Of a stretch of 64,000 nt of DNA, positions 1 through 7,892 are shown piece by piece. The DNA lies in NCBI GenBank assembly GCA_003167495.1, contig PMSX01000137.1:27625-91624 (forward strand), read 5' to 3'. The notes under the pieces were generated by a model. That model saw only the letters and a program-made list of their open reading frames with translations. It was not told the origin of the DNA and ran no database searches. The DNA is from Bryobacterales bacterium. GTDB lineage: Bacteria; Acidobacteriota; Terriglobia; Bryobacterales; Bryobacteraceae. The first letter of the stretch is position 1. Each line of letters starts with the position of its first letter. Both the position numbers and the translations under genes were made by a program.

Positions 1-1
1 T

Positions 2-403
2 GTGGATGAGATTGTGCGTCTTCTTTCCGGCCGAATCGCACCTGGATCAAAGGTTGTACTTGTCAATCCCAACGAATATTTCAACCATCAGAATGTTTAC
101 TACCGACTCAGGGATGCGGCGGCGAGAGAAGGTTTTTACTTCAACATTACCGACATTGGACGAGGCGAGCTTCAAAATCAAGATCTATGGCGGGACGTAA
201 GGGCTGCAATCGTAAAAGACTTTACCGGCTTCAGATATGAGGTCTTCGTCGAGGACAGCCCGGGGCCGGAATTTTACGCGCCGAGTAAACTGGCGGAGCT
301 CAACACGATTGTTGGTTCAAAGCTGGCGCAGTTGGAAGCCAGAGAGATTTATAGGAACACAAACGGCGATGGAACTGTGTCGGTTTATTTGATAGGTAAA
401 TAG
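2..403 (+). CDS. C-terminal part of an unidentified protein, cut by the window edge
   Basis: An open frame runs in from the left edge and ends at TAG 401-403. The visible 133 residues form a soluble alpha/beta-looking segment (VVLVNP, then ITDIGRGEL, ending SVYLIGK). This resembles the extracytoplasmic tail that often follows the membrane part of large acidobacterial glycosyltransferase-like proteins, but I do not recognise the family. The GTG at position 2 is only the first start-like codon in the window and is probably not the true start, because no ribosome binding site can be seen. No function is assigned. It is convergent with the acetyltransferase gene that ends at 416. Confidence 0.5.
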   Translation: MDEIVRLLSGRIAPGSKVVLVNPNEYFNHQNVYYRLRDAAAREGFYFNITDIGRGELQNQDLWRDVRAAIVKDFTGFRYEVFVEDSPGPEFYAPSKLAELNTIVGSKLAQLEAREIYRNTNGDGTVSVYLIGK

Positions 404-415
404 CAGGTAAGCGCT

Positions 416-967
416 CTACCCACTGGCCAACCGTTTTTCCATCCGCACGATAGGCAGCGTCAGCCCGTCCTCCAGGGGAACTGCCAAATTTTCGAGCACC
501 GTATATCCGTGGGCGCGATACAACGGTACGCCGGTAAGCGTCGCGCCCATCTCAAAACGAGAGAAGCCTGCATCGATGGCCGCTCTTTCGCATGCTTCGA
601 GAATGAGCGTGCCAATGCCGCGACGAGCCCAATTGGGGTGAACAAAAAACGCGCGGATTTTGGCGGCGTCTTTCCGGGGATCGAGGAGCGAGTCTTCGCG
701 CGCCATCCAAACGTCGCCGCCGTACAATGTTTTGCGTTTGCTCCAACCGCCACAGCCAGCGATTTCGCGTTGACTTGTTTCTGCGACAAGATAGGTTCCG
801 TCGGCGATGAGCTGGCTATCGACTCCGAAGACTTTGCGCAGAGCGGCTTCGATTTGTTCGGGCGAGTAGTTGCCGGCTTGCAGGCCGCGGACGGAAACAT
901 CGATCAAGCGGCTCAGGACGGGTACGTCAGATTCCTGAGCGATACGGATGGAGAAGGACTCGCTCAA
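416..967 (-). CDS. GNAT family N-acetyltransferase
   Basis: A 183-residue single-domain GNAT protein. The acetyl-CoA-binding motif A is visible as RAFFVHPNWARRGIG (about residues 104-118), with the R-x-x-G-x-G core that holds the pyrophosphate. The N-terminal IRIAQESDVPVLSRLI strand-helix and the C-terminal YRAHGYT segment are also typical. The length is normal for the family. Such enzymes transfer an acetyl group from acetyl-CoA to an amine on a small molecule or protein; the substrate cannot be read from sequence. It lies six bases downstream of the Gfo/Idh/MocA gene on the same strand and may be cotranscribed with it. Confidence 0.88.
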   Translation of the reverse strand: MSESFSIRIAQESDVPVLSRLIDVSVRGLQAGNYSPEQIEAALRKVFGVDSQLIADGTYLVAETSQREIAGCGGWSKRKTLYGGDVWMAREDSLLDPRKDAAKIRAFFVHPNWARRGIGTLILEACERAAIDAGFSRFEMGATLTGVPLYRAHGYTVLENLAVPLEDGLTLPIVRMEKRLASG

Positions 968-973
968 GGAGGT

Positions 974-2134
974 CTACGCCTTCAAAGGCCAAACCACTTT
1001 CTCGCCTTTTCGCATCGCCAAGTTCGCCAAATGTCCGGCACGTGCGGCAGACACGCCTGTCTCTACCGGTGCATTGGGTTCTTTGCGGCTGCGCACGCAA
1101 TCGAAAAAATTGCCCACGTGCGTGATGGTTCCGTCTTCAACGCTGCGTTCCTTTAAGACGGGATTCTCGCCTGTAACTTGCTCGCGGTAAATTTCGAAAC
1201 CACCGCGGTCGAGTTTGAGAGTGCCTAGCGTGCCGCGGAACTCCAGGCCGCCATCGTCAATCGAAGAAACCATGGTGCCGTCGTAACCGACCTCGAAATC
1301 GCGGTAACGCGAGATGGATTCGACAGTGTCGGGGCAATCCCACGTGTCGAAGAAATATTTATCGCCCATGGCCTGCGTAAGTTTAGGCGCATCGTCCTTC
1401 ATGGCCCAATGCACAACGTCAATCCAGTGAGTGAAGAGATCGGTAAATGCGCCGCCGCCGAAATTCCAGAACCAACGCCAGAAGCGATACTTCTCTTCGT
1501 CAAACGCCTGGTCTGGGGTGCCCCCTAACCAGCGCTTCCAGTCCAGCAATTGCGGATCAATGTGTTTTTTGGGCGGGCGGCCTTGGTAGTTCTGATACCA
1601 GAACGTGCGAACACGGGTGATGCGGCCGATGCTGCCGCTTTGTATGAGATTTACGGCGTCGGAAAAGTGGGCCCAACTGCGTTGTTGCATGCCGCATTGC
1701 ACAATGCGCTTGGAATCGCGCACGGCTTTAATGAGAACGGCACCCTCTTCGATAGTGTGAGTGACAGGTTTTTCGAGGTAGACGTCTTTGCCCGCAGCCA
1801 CCGCATCGGCGGCTATGCGTACGTGCCAGTGGTCGGGTGAAGCGATAGCGACGGCGTCGATATCTTTCTTGTCGAGTAATTCACGATAGTCGAGATGCGT
1901 GCTAGCCAAATCGCCGGAGCGCGTGCGGATCTCTTCGCGGCGAGGTTCGTAAACATCGCATCCGGCCACCAGTTCAAAGCCGCCGTTTTTGTCGGCGGAA
2001 TCGAGAATATTGCGCATACGCCCGCCACAACCTATAGCGCCCAGGCGGATAGTGTCGTTGGCTCCAACGGCCTTGGAAGCGGCGAGGGCAGTCAGCCCAC
2101 TGGCGAGTAAGAAACTGCGGCGATTCGATTTCAT
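974..2134 (-). CDS. Gfo/Idh/MocA family oxidoreductase with Tat signal
   Basis: An NAD(P)-dependent oxidoreductase of about 386 residues. I start it at ATG 2134 so that the protein begins MKSNRRSFLLASG, a twin-arginine signal; a GTG at 2164 would add ten residues before it. The Rossmann motif IRLGAIGCGGR follows the signal, then the family hallmark EKPVTH with its catalytic-region lysine, and a C-terminal dimer/substrate domain rich in aromatic residues (FWRWFWNFGGGAF). Tat-exported members are common in Acidobacteria and Planctomycetes and usually act on sugars or sugar-derived acids in the periplasm, probably carrying prefolded cofactor. The substrate is unknown. Confidence 0.9.
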   Translation of the reverse strand: MKSNRRSFLLASGLTALAASKAVGANDTIRLGAIGCGGRMRNILDSADKNGGFELVAGCDVYEPRREEIRTRSGDLASTHLDYRELLDKKDIDAVAIASPDHWHVRIAADAVAAGKDVYLEKPVTHTIEEGAVLIKAVRDSKRIVQCGMQQRSWAHFSDAVNLIQSGSIGRITRVRTFWYQNYQGRPPKKHIDPQLLDWKRWLGGTPDQAFDEEKYRFWRWFWNFGGGAFTDLFTHWIDVVHWAMKDDAPKLTQAMGDKYFFDTWDCPDTVESISRYRDFEVGYDGTMVSSIDDGGLEFRGTLGTLKLDRGGFEIYREQVTGENPVLKERSVEDGTITHVGNFFDCVRSRKEPNAPVETGVSAARAGHLANLAMRKGEKVVWPLKA

Positions 2135-2213
2135 AAAAAGGGGTGAAGTGGTATCGTATCTCACGCTGCACCAAAAAAGTTGGCAGGGGGTCCTATGCTG
2201 ATGAAGAACCGCT

Positions 2214-3890
2214 ATGAATCGCCGCTATTTTTTCCCGACTGCCTTTTCTTTTTTCGCCATTCCGGCGCTCGCGGCTGAGTCTGAATTGGACGCTGATATC
2301 GCCATTATCGGCGGCGGTGTGGGCGGATGTGCGGCGGCTTTGGCCGCGCTGCGCCGCGGGTTGCGGGTGATTTTGAGCGAGGAAACTGCGTGGGTGGGCG
2401 GCCAGTTGACCAGCCAGGCTGTTCCGCCCGATGAGCATCCGTGGATTGAGATGTTTGGCTGCACGCGCGGCTATCGAAATTACCGGAACGCCGTGCGTGA
2501 TTACTACCGCATGCACTACAAACTGACGGCGGAGGCGCGGGCGCGAGTCGAACTGAACCCGGGTAACGGGACGGTTTCGCGGCTGACTCACGAACCGCGC
2601 GTCTCGCTGGCTGTTCTTGAGGAGATGCTTGCGCCGTATGTGAAAAGCGGCAGCCTTCGCGTTTTGCTGGAACACGCGCCGACGAGTGCCGTGACAAATG
2701 GCGATCATGTTGTGAGTGTCACTTTGCACGATTCGCACGAAAACGTGAGGCGAACGGTGACCGCGAAGTATTTTCTGGACGCTACGGAAACGGGTGAACT
2801 ACTTCCCCTCACCAATACTCAATTCGTGACAGGCGCGGAAGCGCGCGGCCGGACGCAGGAACTGCACGCACAGAGCCAAGCATCGCCGTCGAAGAATCAG
2901 GCGTTTACGTTCTGTTTCGCAATCGACCATTTGGAAGGCGAAGACCACACAATTGAGAAACCGCGCGATTACAACCAGTGGCGCAGCTATATACCCGCGC
3001 TCGATCCTCCCTGGACCGGGCCGCTATTCAGTTGGGATACGTGCGACCCGAAGACGCTGGGCAAAAGGGTGGCCTATTTTGCGCCGAATCCCACAGGCGC
3101 CGAACCGGCCGGGCTGAATCTCTGGACGTATCGCCGTATTTTGGCACGCAACAACTTTGATCCCGGCGAGTACGCAAGCGACATCTCATTAGTGAACTGG
3201 CCGCAAAACGACTACTGGCTGGGCGATTTGCTAACAGCTACGCCCGAACAAAAGCAGTAGTTCTTGCGCCAAGCACGGCAACTGAGTCTTTCCTTTCTCT
3301 ATTGGATGCAGACGGATGCGCCACGGCGCGATGGCAAGCTGGGTTGGAAGGGTTTGCGGTTACGCAAAGATGTTGTTGGTACCGAAGACGGTTTGGCCAA
3401 AGCGCCCTATATCCGCGAATCACGGCGCATCAAAGCGGAATTCACCATCTTGGAGCAACACGTAGGCACCGACATGCGAATGAGTTCGCTCAGTGCCGCA
3501 GATCAAAGTTCGGCGGCCCGCTTCGAAGACTCCGTTGGTATCGGTTGCTATCGCATTGATCTGCATCCCGCTGTTGGAGGAACGAATTATATTGACGTGA
3601 GTTCGCTGCCCTTTCAGATTCCTTGCGGCGCCCTACTGCCCGAGCGCGTGGAAAATCTGTTGCCGGCCGCGAAGAATATAGGTACCACGCACATCACGAA
3701 CGGCTGCTACCGGCTGCATCCGGTGGAGTGGAATATCGGCGAAGCGGCGGGCGCACTGGCGGCGCATGCGATTCTGACTCGCCAATCGCCCAGAGGGATC
3801 AGGAAGAACAAAAAGCTTTTGCAGGATTTTCAGGAATCATTGCGGGAGCAAGGTTTTGAACTGGAATGGCCGCGAATTCATGCTGTGTGA
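2214..3890 (+). pseudogene. Secreted FAD-dependent oxidoreductase interrupted by an in-frame TAG
   Basis: One reading frame of 559 codons contains a single internal stop, TAG at 3258-3260. The N-terminal part has a Sec-type signal (FAIPALAAE cleavage region), the FAD Rossmann motif IAIIGGGVGGCAAALAA and the WVGGQLTSQ segment of the FAD-dependent oxidoreductase/xanthan-lyase-like family. The part after the stop continues in the same frame without a gap in homology ([42 protein letters not shown]). There is no frame change, so a single base substitution explains the break. Possibilities are a recent nonsense mutation, a base-calling error, or readthrough. The gene is divergent from the Tat oxidoreductase. 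Confidence 0.85.
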
Positions 3891-3979
3891 AGTGCGGAAA
3901 TTGAGTTTTGGCTTCTTCTTGGGTTGCCCGTTCCGTCGAATGTAGAAAGCGTAGACTGGTCCGTGGGAGAGATCCTCGT

Positions 3980-4468
3980 ATGACACCTCTTCGAATCTGT
4001 CTAGACTATCTGGACAGCGTTGGCGTTTGCTATACCCATGTGAGCGATGCCGCTGAAAGCGCGGCCAATGGCGTCGCTGAGACGGTTGTTCTCAAAGGCG
4101 ATGCCCAGTATATGCTGGTCGTTATACCAGCCGAGTCGTATGTAGAAATCGGCAAAGTGCGAGCGGTTGTCGGAGCCGGTAATTTGCGCTTTGCCACCGA
4201 GCACGAAATGGCGGCCCTGTTTCCATTCGGCGAAGTAGAATGGGTGCCCCCGCTGGGCGGACTAGCCGGCGGCGTGCCTGTCTATTTAGATCGCGAGATA
4301 GCAGACCGGGAATCCGTCGCGTTTAATGCCTGTACCAGCCACGACCTGATCCACATGCGAACTGCGGATTTCCAGCGGATTGCGCCGACCGTGATCGGGT
4401 CGTTCAGCGCCACCGACTACAAAAAGGAATTTAGCCGCGCGCTGCTGGCCAAGGGGGCGGGTGCGTAG
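3980..4468 (+). CDS. YbaK/EbsC (prolyl-tRNA deacylase-like) domain protein
   Basis: A 162-residue protein of the YbaK/ProX/EbsC fold, which hydrolyses mischarged aminoacyl-tRNA in trans. The conserved lysine region is seen as VVLKGDAQYMLVVIPA (about residues 32-47), followed by LRFATEHEMAALFPFGEVEWVPPLG, which matches the usual VxPFGL-type segment, and a late HMRTADF strand. I use ATG 3980 because it is preceded by GGGAGAGA at a good distance; an upstream TTG at 3908 would add 24 residues with no family likeness. The specific mischarged tRNA cannot be inferred. It stands alone, 90 bases from the broken oxidoreductase. Confidence 0.85.
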   Translation: MTPLRICLDYLDSVGVCYTHVSDAAESAANGVAETVVLKGDAQYMLVVIPAESYVEIGKVRAVVGAGNLRFATEHEMAALFPFGEVEWVPPLGGLAGGVPVYLDREIADRESVAFNACTSHDLIHMRTADFQRIAPTVIGSFSATDYKKEFSRALLAKGAGA

Positions 4469-4509
4469 TCAACGCAGTGCTAAGAATGCATCGCGGGTTG
4501 CTTTTCTTC

Positions 4510-4537
4510 TTGACATATTCCCATATAAGAATATACT
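4510..4537 (+). promoter_or_regulatory. Sigma-70 promoter overlapped by a palindromic ArsR-type operator
   Basis: A -35 TTGACA (4510-4515) and a -10 TATACT (4532-4537) are separated by 16 bases. The palindrome ATATTC-N8-GAATAT (4515-4520 and 4529-4534) fills the spacer and touches both elements. This is the expected layout for autorepression by the ArsR-family protein encoded next. The predicted transcription start (about 4543-4545) coincides with the ATG of that gene, so the message may be leaderless. Confidence 0.8.
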
Positions 4538-4544
4538 GTAGTTG

Positions 4545-4904
4545 ATGCCAAGAGCGGCAACAACCACAGACGTTTTCAATGCCATTGCCGAGCCCAGGCG
4601 GCGCGAGATCATCGATGTTCTTTTCGATGGCAAGGCGCGGGCGGTGGGCGAGATCATTGAAAGCATCGGCTTGCCGCAGTCCGCCGTGTCGAAGCACCTG
4701 AGCGTTCTGCGCAAAGTTGGCATCGTTTCAGTGACCAAGCACGGGCAACTACGCCTTTACCGGCTTCAACCCGCCGAGCTGCAGCCAGTGGCCGACTGGG
4801 TGAAGAAATACGAGCGTTTCTGGACGCACCAACTCAACCGCATCAAAGAGCGGGCTGAGCGCAAGGTTCAAACCACGCAACAAACTAAAGATAAGGAGAA
4901 ATGA
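4545..4904 (+). CDS. ArsR-family winged-helix repressor
   Basis: A 119-residue single-domain regulator. The winged helix-turn-helix is clear: FNAIAEPRRREIIDVL opens the fold, LPQSAVSKHLSVLRKVGIV is the recognition helix region, and the wing is VTKHGQLRLYRL. No cysteine pair of the metal-sensing type is present in the recognition helix, so this is not a classic arsenic sensor; it belongs to the group paired with SRPBCC proteins. TTG 4542 is possible, but ATG 4545 matches the predicted transcription start. It heads an operon with the next three genes and probably represses it through the palindrome at 4515-4534. Confidence 0.92.
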   Translation: MPRAATTTDVFNAIAEPRRREIIDVLFDGKARAVGEIIESIGLPQSAVSKHLSVLRKVGIVSVTKHGQLRLYRLQPAELQPVADWVKKYERFWTHQLNRIKERAERKVQTTQQTKDKEK

Positions 4905-4908
4905 TTAA

Positions 4909-5382
4909 ATGGCAACAACAACCGTTCCCGCGCTGGCGATACAGCACTTCGAGATCTTGAAGGATGAAGAGATCGCCGCGCCGATTGATATTGTGTTCGA
5001 GACGATTTTGGAGCAAATGGGACCGTACATGGAATCGCCCGATGGCACATCGCTTCAGATGAAGCTGGAGGCGTGGCCGGGCGGCCGCTGGTTCCGCGAT
5101 TTGGGAAGTAACAGGGGCCACTTGTGGGGGCATGTTCAATCGATTAAGGCGCCAGAACTGCTGGAGATCCAAGGGCCGCTGTTCATGTCGAGCGCGGTTC
5201 TGTCGCATTTGCTGTACAGATTAACGGCAGAGGGTGGAAAGACGCGCGTGCGCTTCTCCCACCGCGCGGCGGGTTTGATTGCCCCTGAGATTTCGGACGG
5301 GGTGCGAGTTGGTGGTGGCTGGGGCAAAATGATGTCGAGAGTGCGTGATGCGGCCGAACGCGCGGCGAAGGAGAAGAAATGA
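4909..5382 (+). CDS. SRPBCC (AHSA1/START-like) domain protein
   Basis: A 157-residue protein of the helix-grip SRPBCC superfamily, which binds hydrophobic ligands in a deep pocket. Signature pieces are EEIAAPIDIVFETIL near the start, MKLEAWPGGRWFRDLG in the middle, and a long C-terminal helix (GWGKMMSRVRDAAERAA). AAGGAG at 4893-4898 gives a good ribosome binding site. The start lies four bases after the ArsR stop, and the end overlaps the next gene by ATGA, so the genes are translationally coupled. ArsR/AHSA1 pairs are widespread and the ligand is usually unknown; it may be the inducer or its carrier. Confidence 0.9.
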   Translation: MATTTVPALAIQHFEILKDEEIAAPIDIVFETILEQMGPYMESPDGTSLQMKLEAWPGGRWFRDLGSNRGHLWGHVQSIKAPELLEIQGPLFMSSAVLSHLLYRLTAEGGKTRVRFSHRAAGLIAPEISDGVRVGGGWGKMMSRVRDAAERAAKEKK

Positions 5383-6152
5383 CAAACGCAATAGATTTGG
5401 GACACGCGGTGGTCTCTAAGGACCAGTGGCTGGAGGCGAGGAAAACCCTGCTTTTGAAAGAGAAAGAGTTCACGCGTCAGCGCGATGAGCTAAGCAGGCA
5501 GCGGCGCGAGCTGCCTTGGGAAAAAGTAGAGAAGAGCTATGTCTTCAGCGGGCCCAACGGCGAGGAGACGCTTGCTGAACTTTTCGATGGTCGCAGCCAA
5601 TTGATCGTGTATCACTTCATGCTTGGTCCGGGCTGGGCGGAGGGTTGCAAGAGTTGCTCGTTCTTGGCCGATCACTTTGATGCGACCGTAGTGCATCTGG
5701 CACAGCGCGACGTAACGCTGGTGGTGGCATCGCGCGCGCCTCTGTCCGAGATAGAGGCATTTAAGAAGCGCATGGGCTGGCGGTTCAAGTGGGTCTCATC
5801 TTACGGTGGCGATTTCAACTTCGACTATCAAGCATCATTTGCCAAAGAAGCAAGAGTGGACGGGAAGGCTTACTATAACTACGGTTTGACCGAGTTCCCC
5901 TCAGAAGAGGTGCCGGGCCTCAGTGTCTTTTACAAGGAGCCGCAGAGTAACGATGTGTTCCACACCTATTCGGCCTATGCGCGCGGGCTCGACATATTAG
6001 TAGGCGTTTACAACTTCCTTGATCACGCACCTAAAGGGCGCGACGAAGACAGCTTGCCGTTTACCATGGAGTGGGTTCGCCATCACGACAGGTACGAGGA
6101 GCATCCGAAGGCTGCCGCAGGGTGCTGCCACGCAGAGGAGATTCACGCGTGA
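5379..6152 (+). CDS. DUF899 thioredoxin-like protein
   Basis: A 257-residue DUF899 family member. The family has a thioredoxin-like fold, visible here in LFDGRSQLIVYHFMLG, the cysteine pair in WAEGCKSCSF (about residues 86-95), and VASRAPLSEIEAFKKRMGW. The CxxC geometry suggests redox activity, but no biochemical role is established for the family. The start overlaps the SRPBCC stop by four bases (ATGA 5379-5382), and the stop overlaps the following membrane gene by four bases, giving a tightly coupled operon under the ArsR protein. Length is normal for the family. Confidence 0.9.
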   Translation: MTNAIDLGHAVVSKDQWLEARKTLLLKEKEFTRQRDELSRQRRELPWEKVEKSYVFSGPNGEETLAELFDGRSQLIVYHFMLGPGWAEGCKSCSFLADHFDATVVHLAQRDVTLVVASRAPLSEIEAFKKRMGWRFKWVSSYGGDFNFDYQASFAKEARVDGKAYYNYGLTEFPSEEVPGLSVFYKEPQSNDVFHTYSAYARGLDILVGVYNFLDHAPKGRDEDSLPFTMEWVRHHDRYEEHPKAAAGCCHAEEIHA

Positions 6153-6406
6153 AGGGTGGCTGCTGCGCAACGCGGCGCGTCCGTAAAACCGCAGGATGGC
6201 TGGCTCCGGCCGCCATCCTGGCGATTTTGCCGAAGTGTCCGTTGTGTTTTGTAGCTTTGTTTGCGGCGGCAACAGGCTTCGGGATTTCCGTGGCGGCGGC
6301 GACGTATTTGCGAATGTCGTTGGTTATTTTGTGTGTTGCTGCGCTGCTGTTTCCGATGGTGAGCCGCTTTCGGCGGCTGCGGCGGTTGCCACTGGCGAAT
6401 GAATGA
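6149..6406 (+). CDS. Small membrane protein with a CPLC motif
   Basis: An 85-residue protein starting at GTG 6149, which overlaps the DUF899 stop (GTGA) and is preceded by GCAGAGGAG. It has a Cys-pair start (KGGCC), then two hydrophobic segments: WLAPAAILAILPKCPLCFVA, and YLRMSLVILCVAALLFPMV. The CPLC at the end of the first membrane helix is a thiol pair of the type seen in small metal or redox membrane proteins. Its position after DUF899 suggests a shared thiol-related role, which is inference only. The family is not one I can name. It overlaps the methyltransferase start by eight bases. Confidence 0.75.
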   Translation: MKGGCCATRRVRKTAGWLAPAAILAILPKCPLCFVALFAAATGFGISVAAATYLRMSLVILCVAALLFPMVSRFRRLRRLPLANE

Positions 6407-7018
6407 ACAGTACCACAACGTTGAGTTGAGCATCGCTCTTGACCCGACTCACCCCAATCACATTCTTCCTCCTCCGTTGCCGAAATCAGCCAGAGTGCTC
6501 GACGTCGGATGTGGCGCCGGTCAAACTCTGATCGCCTCTTATCCTGATCGCCTTTCTTTTGGAACAGACGTTGACTTGGATTCCCTTCGCTTCGGCAAGG
6601 CGCTGACCAAGGATATTGGGTTCGTAAACGGGCGCGCGGAGGCTCTGCCATTCAAAAACCAACAGTTTGATTTGGTGATCGCGCGCGTGTCGCTCCCGTA
6701 CACAAACTTGGCCCTTAGTCTGAACGAAATCCGCAGGGTGCTCCGCGACAATGGCGAGATATGGTTAAGGCTGCATCCGTTTTCGATTGCATGGAAACAG
6801 GCGCAATCGAGGGGCTATAAGAGCCAGATCTTTTTTTGTTACATCGTGTTAAATAGTCTTTGCTTTCATATTGCGCGTATACAAATCCCATTTTCGGCGG
6901 AAGATATGAATCGTTCCAGACTGAAAGGGGCATCAGGCGCGCGCTGGAGCGGAGCAATTTTGGCGATTTACTCATCAGGCGCGAGAAACACTTTGTCGTG
7001 GAGGCGCGCGCTAAGTAG
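6399..7018 (+). pseudogene. Class I SAM-dependent methyltransferase, frameshifted
   Basis: The first 165 or so residues encode a normal methyltransferase core: motif I is ARVLDVGCGAGQTL, then SFGTDVDLDSLRFG, ALPFKNQQFDLVIAR and IRRVLRDNGEIWLRLHP. At the T run 6891-6894 the frame changes. The continuation in the third frame reads FGGRYESFQTERGIRRALE and ends ARAK with TAG 7016-7018. Adding one T restores a single 206-residue protein. Without that repair the frame gives an arginine- and serine-rich nonsense tail ending at 7025. The break is either a base-calling loss in a homopolymer or a real one-base deletion. Confidence 0.8.
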
Positions 7019-7030
7019 CGCCTAATTCGG

Positions 7031-7807
7031 CTAAGGTTGCAGCAATTTCTTCAACCTCTCCCAAGCATCGCTTCTCGCCTTAGCATTCGCTTCACTCGCG
7101 TCCGGCTGTTCACCCGCCCGCATGAACCCGTGCCCCGCTCCTGCGTAGATCACCGGCTCATATTCTTGCCCGCTTCTTTCATGGCTTTTTCCGCATCGGG
7201 AATAGTCGCATCAATCCGCGCGTCGTTCTCACCGTAGAATCCATAGACGGGCGTTTTAATGCGCGTCATTGCGTCCGTCGCCGGCGGAGGGCCATAGAAC
7301 ACAAACGCCGCGGATAAATCGGACCGGTTAGTGGCGAAGCGGAAAGTTTGGTCGCCCCAACAGAATCCCGCCACGTACAGCGTGTTCGCCGCCGCTGGCA
7401 GTTTCAGCGCGTAATCGGCTACTGCGTTCAGGTCACCGGTGATCTGATCCGCGTTGAGCACCCACCGCCTTCGTCACCTCACCCTGCGGAAAACTGCTAG
7501 TCCCCTTGCCGCTTGGACCCATGCCCGACAAAAGATCGGGCGCAATTGCTATATATCCCGCGTCGGCAAACTCATCAGCCACTTCCTGTACCCAGTCGCT
7601 CATGCCGAAAATTTCGTGAATGACCAGGACCACCGGCGCTTTGCTCTTAATCTCCGGGTAGACGACAAACGTCTCCACTGCGCTGTCTCCGTGCTTAATC
7701 GTGACCCATTCGCCGTGGCGCGGCGATTTGTTGAGTTTTTGACGAGCCCAATCCTGCGCCGGGGAAGAAACAGCGGCAACGGCCAGCAAAATGAAGAATT
7801 TTGTCAC
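7031..7807 (-). pseudogene. Dienelactone hydrolase family protein with two frame changes
   Basis: A secreted alpha/beta hydrolase read on the minus strand from GTG 7807, with the signal segment FFILLAVAAVSSPAQ. Family pieces appear in order but in different frames: VVLVIHEIFGMSDWVQEVAD, then LYVAGFCWGDQT with the nucleophilic Cys (G-x-C-x-G type), FYGENDARID with the catalytic Asp, and finally YAGAGHGFMRAGE with the catalytic His. Frame changes fall near 7461-7466 (a G run) and near 7155-7162 (AAGAATAT, where one more A would restore the frame). All catalytic residues remain in the DNA, so the gene was intact recently or is intact in reality. Confidence 0.75.
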
Positions 7808-7892
7808 GTAAAGGTTGTACAACCATCCGACTCGAGAAAATTTCTCTGGAACTTTGAGACTTGCCTGCCGATGAATTCACTAGTTGAGTGAG

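Noticed and set aside
509..1156. Long open frame on the plus strand (215 codons)
   Set aside because: It is antisense to the GNAT and Gfo/Idh/MocA genes, which have clear family motifs; its product has none.
5647..5657. GCAAGAGTTGC, an exact match to the enhancer core
   Set aside because: It lies inside the DUF899 gene, where it encodes the conserved Cys-Lys-Ser-Cys motif. About one chance match of an eight-base pattern is expected in 64 kb.
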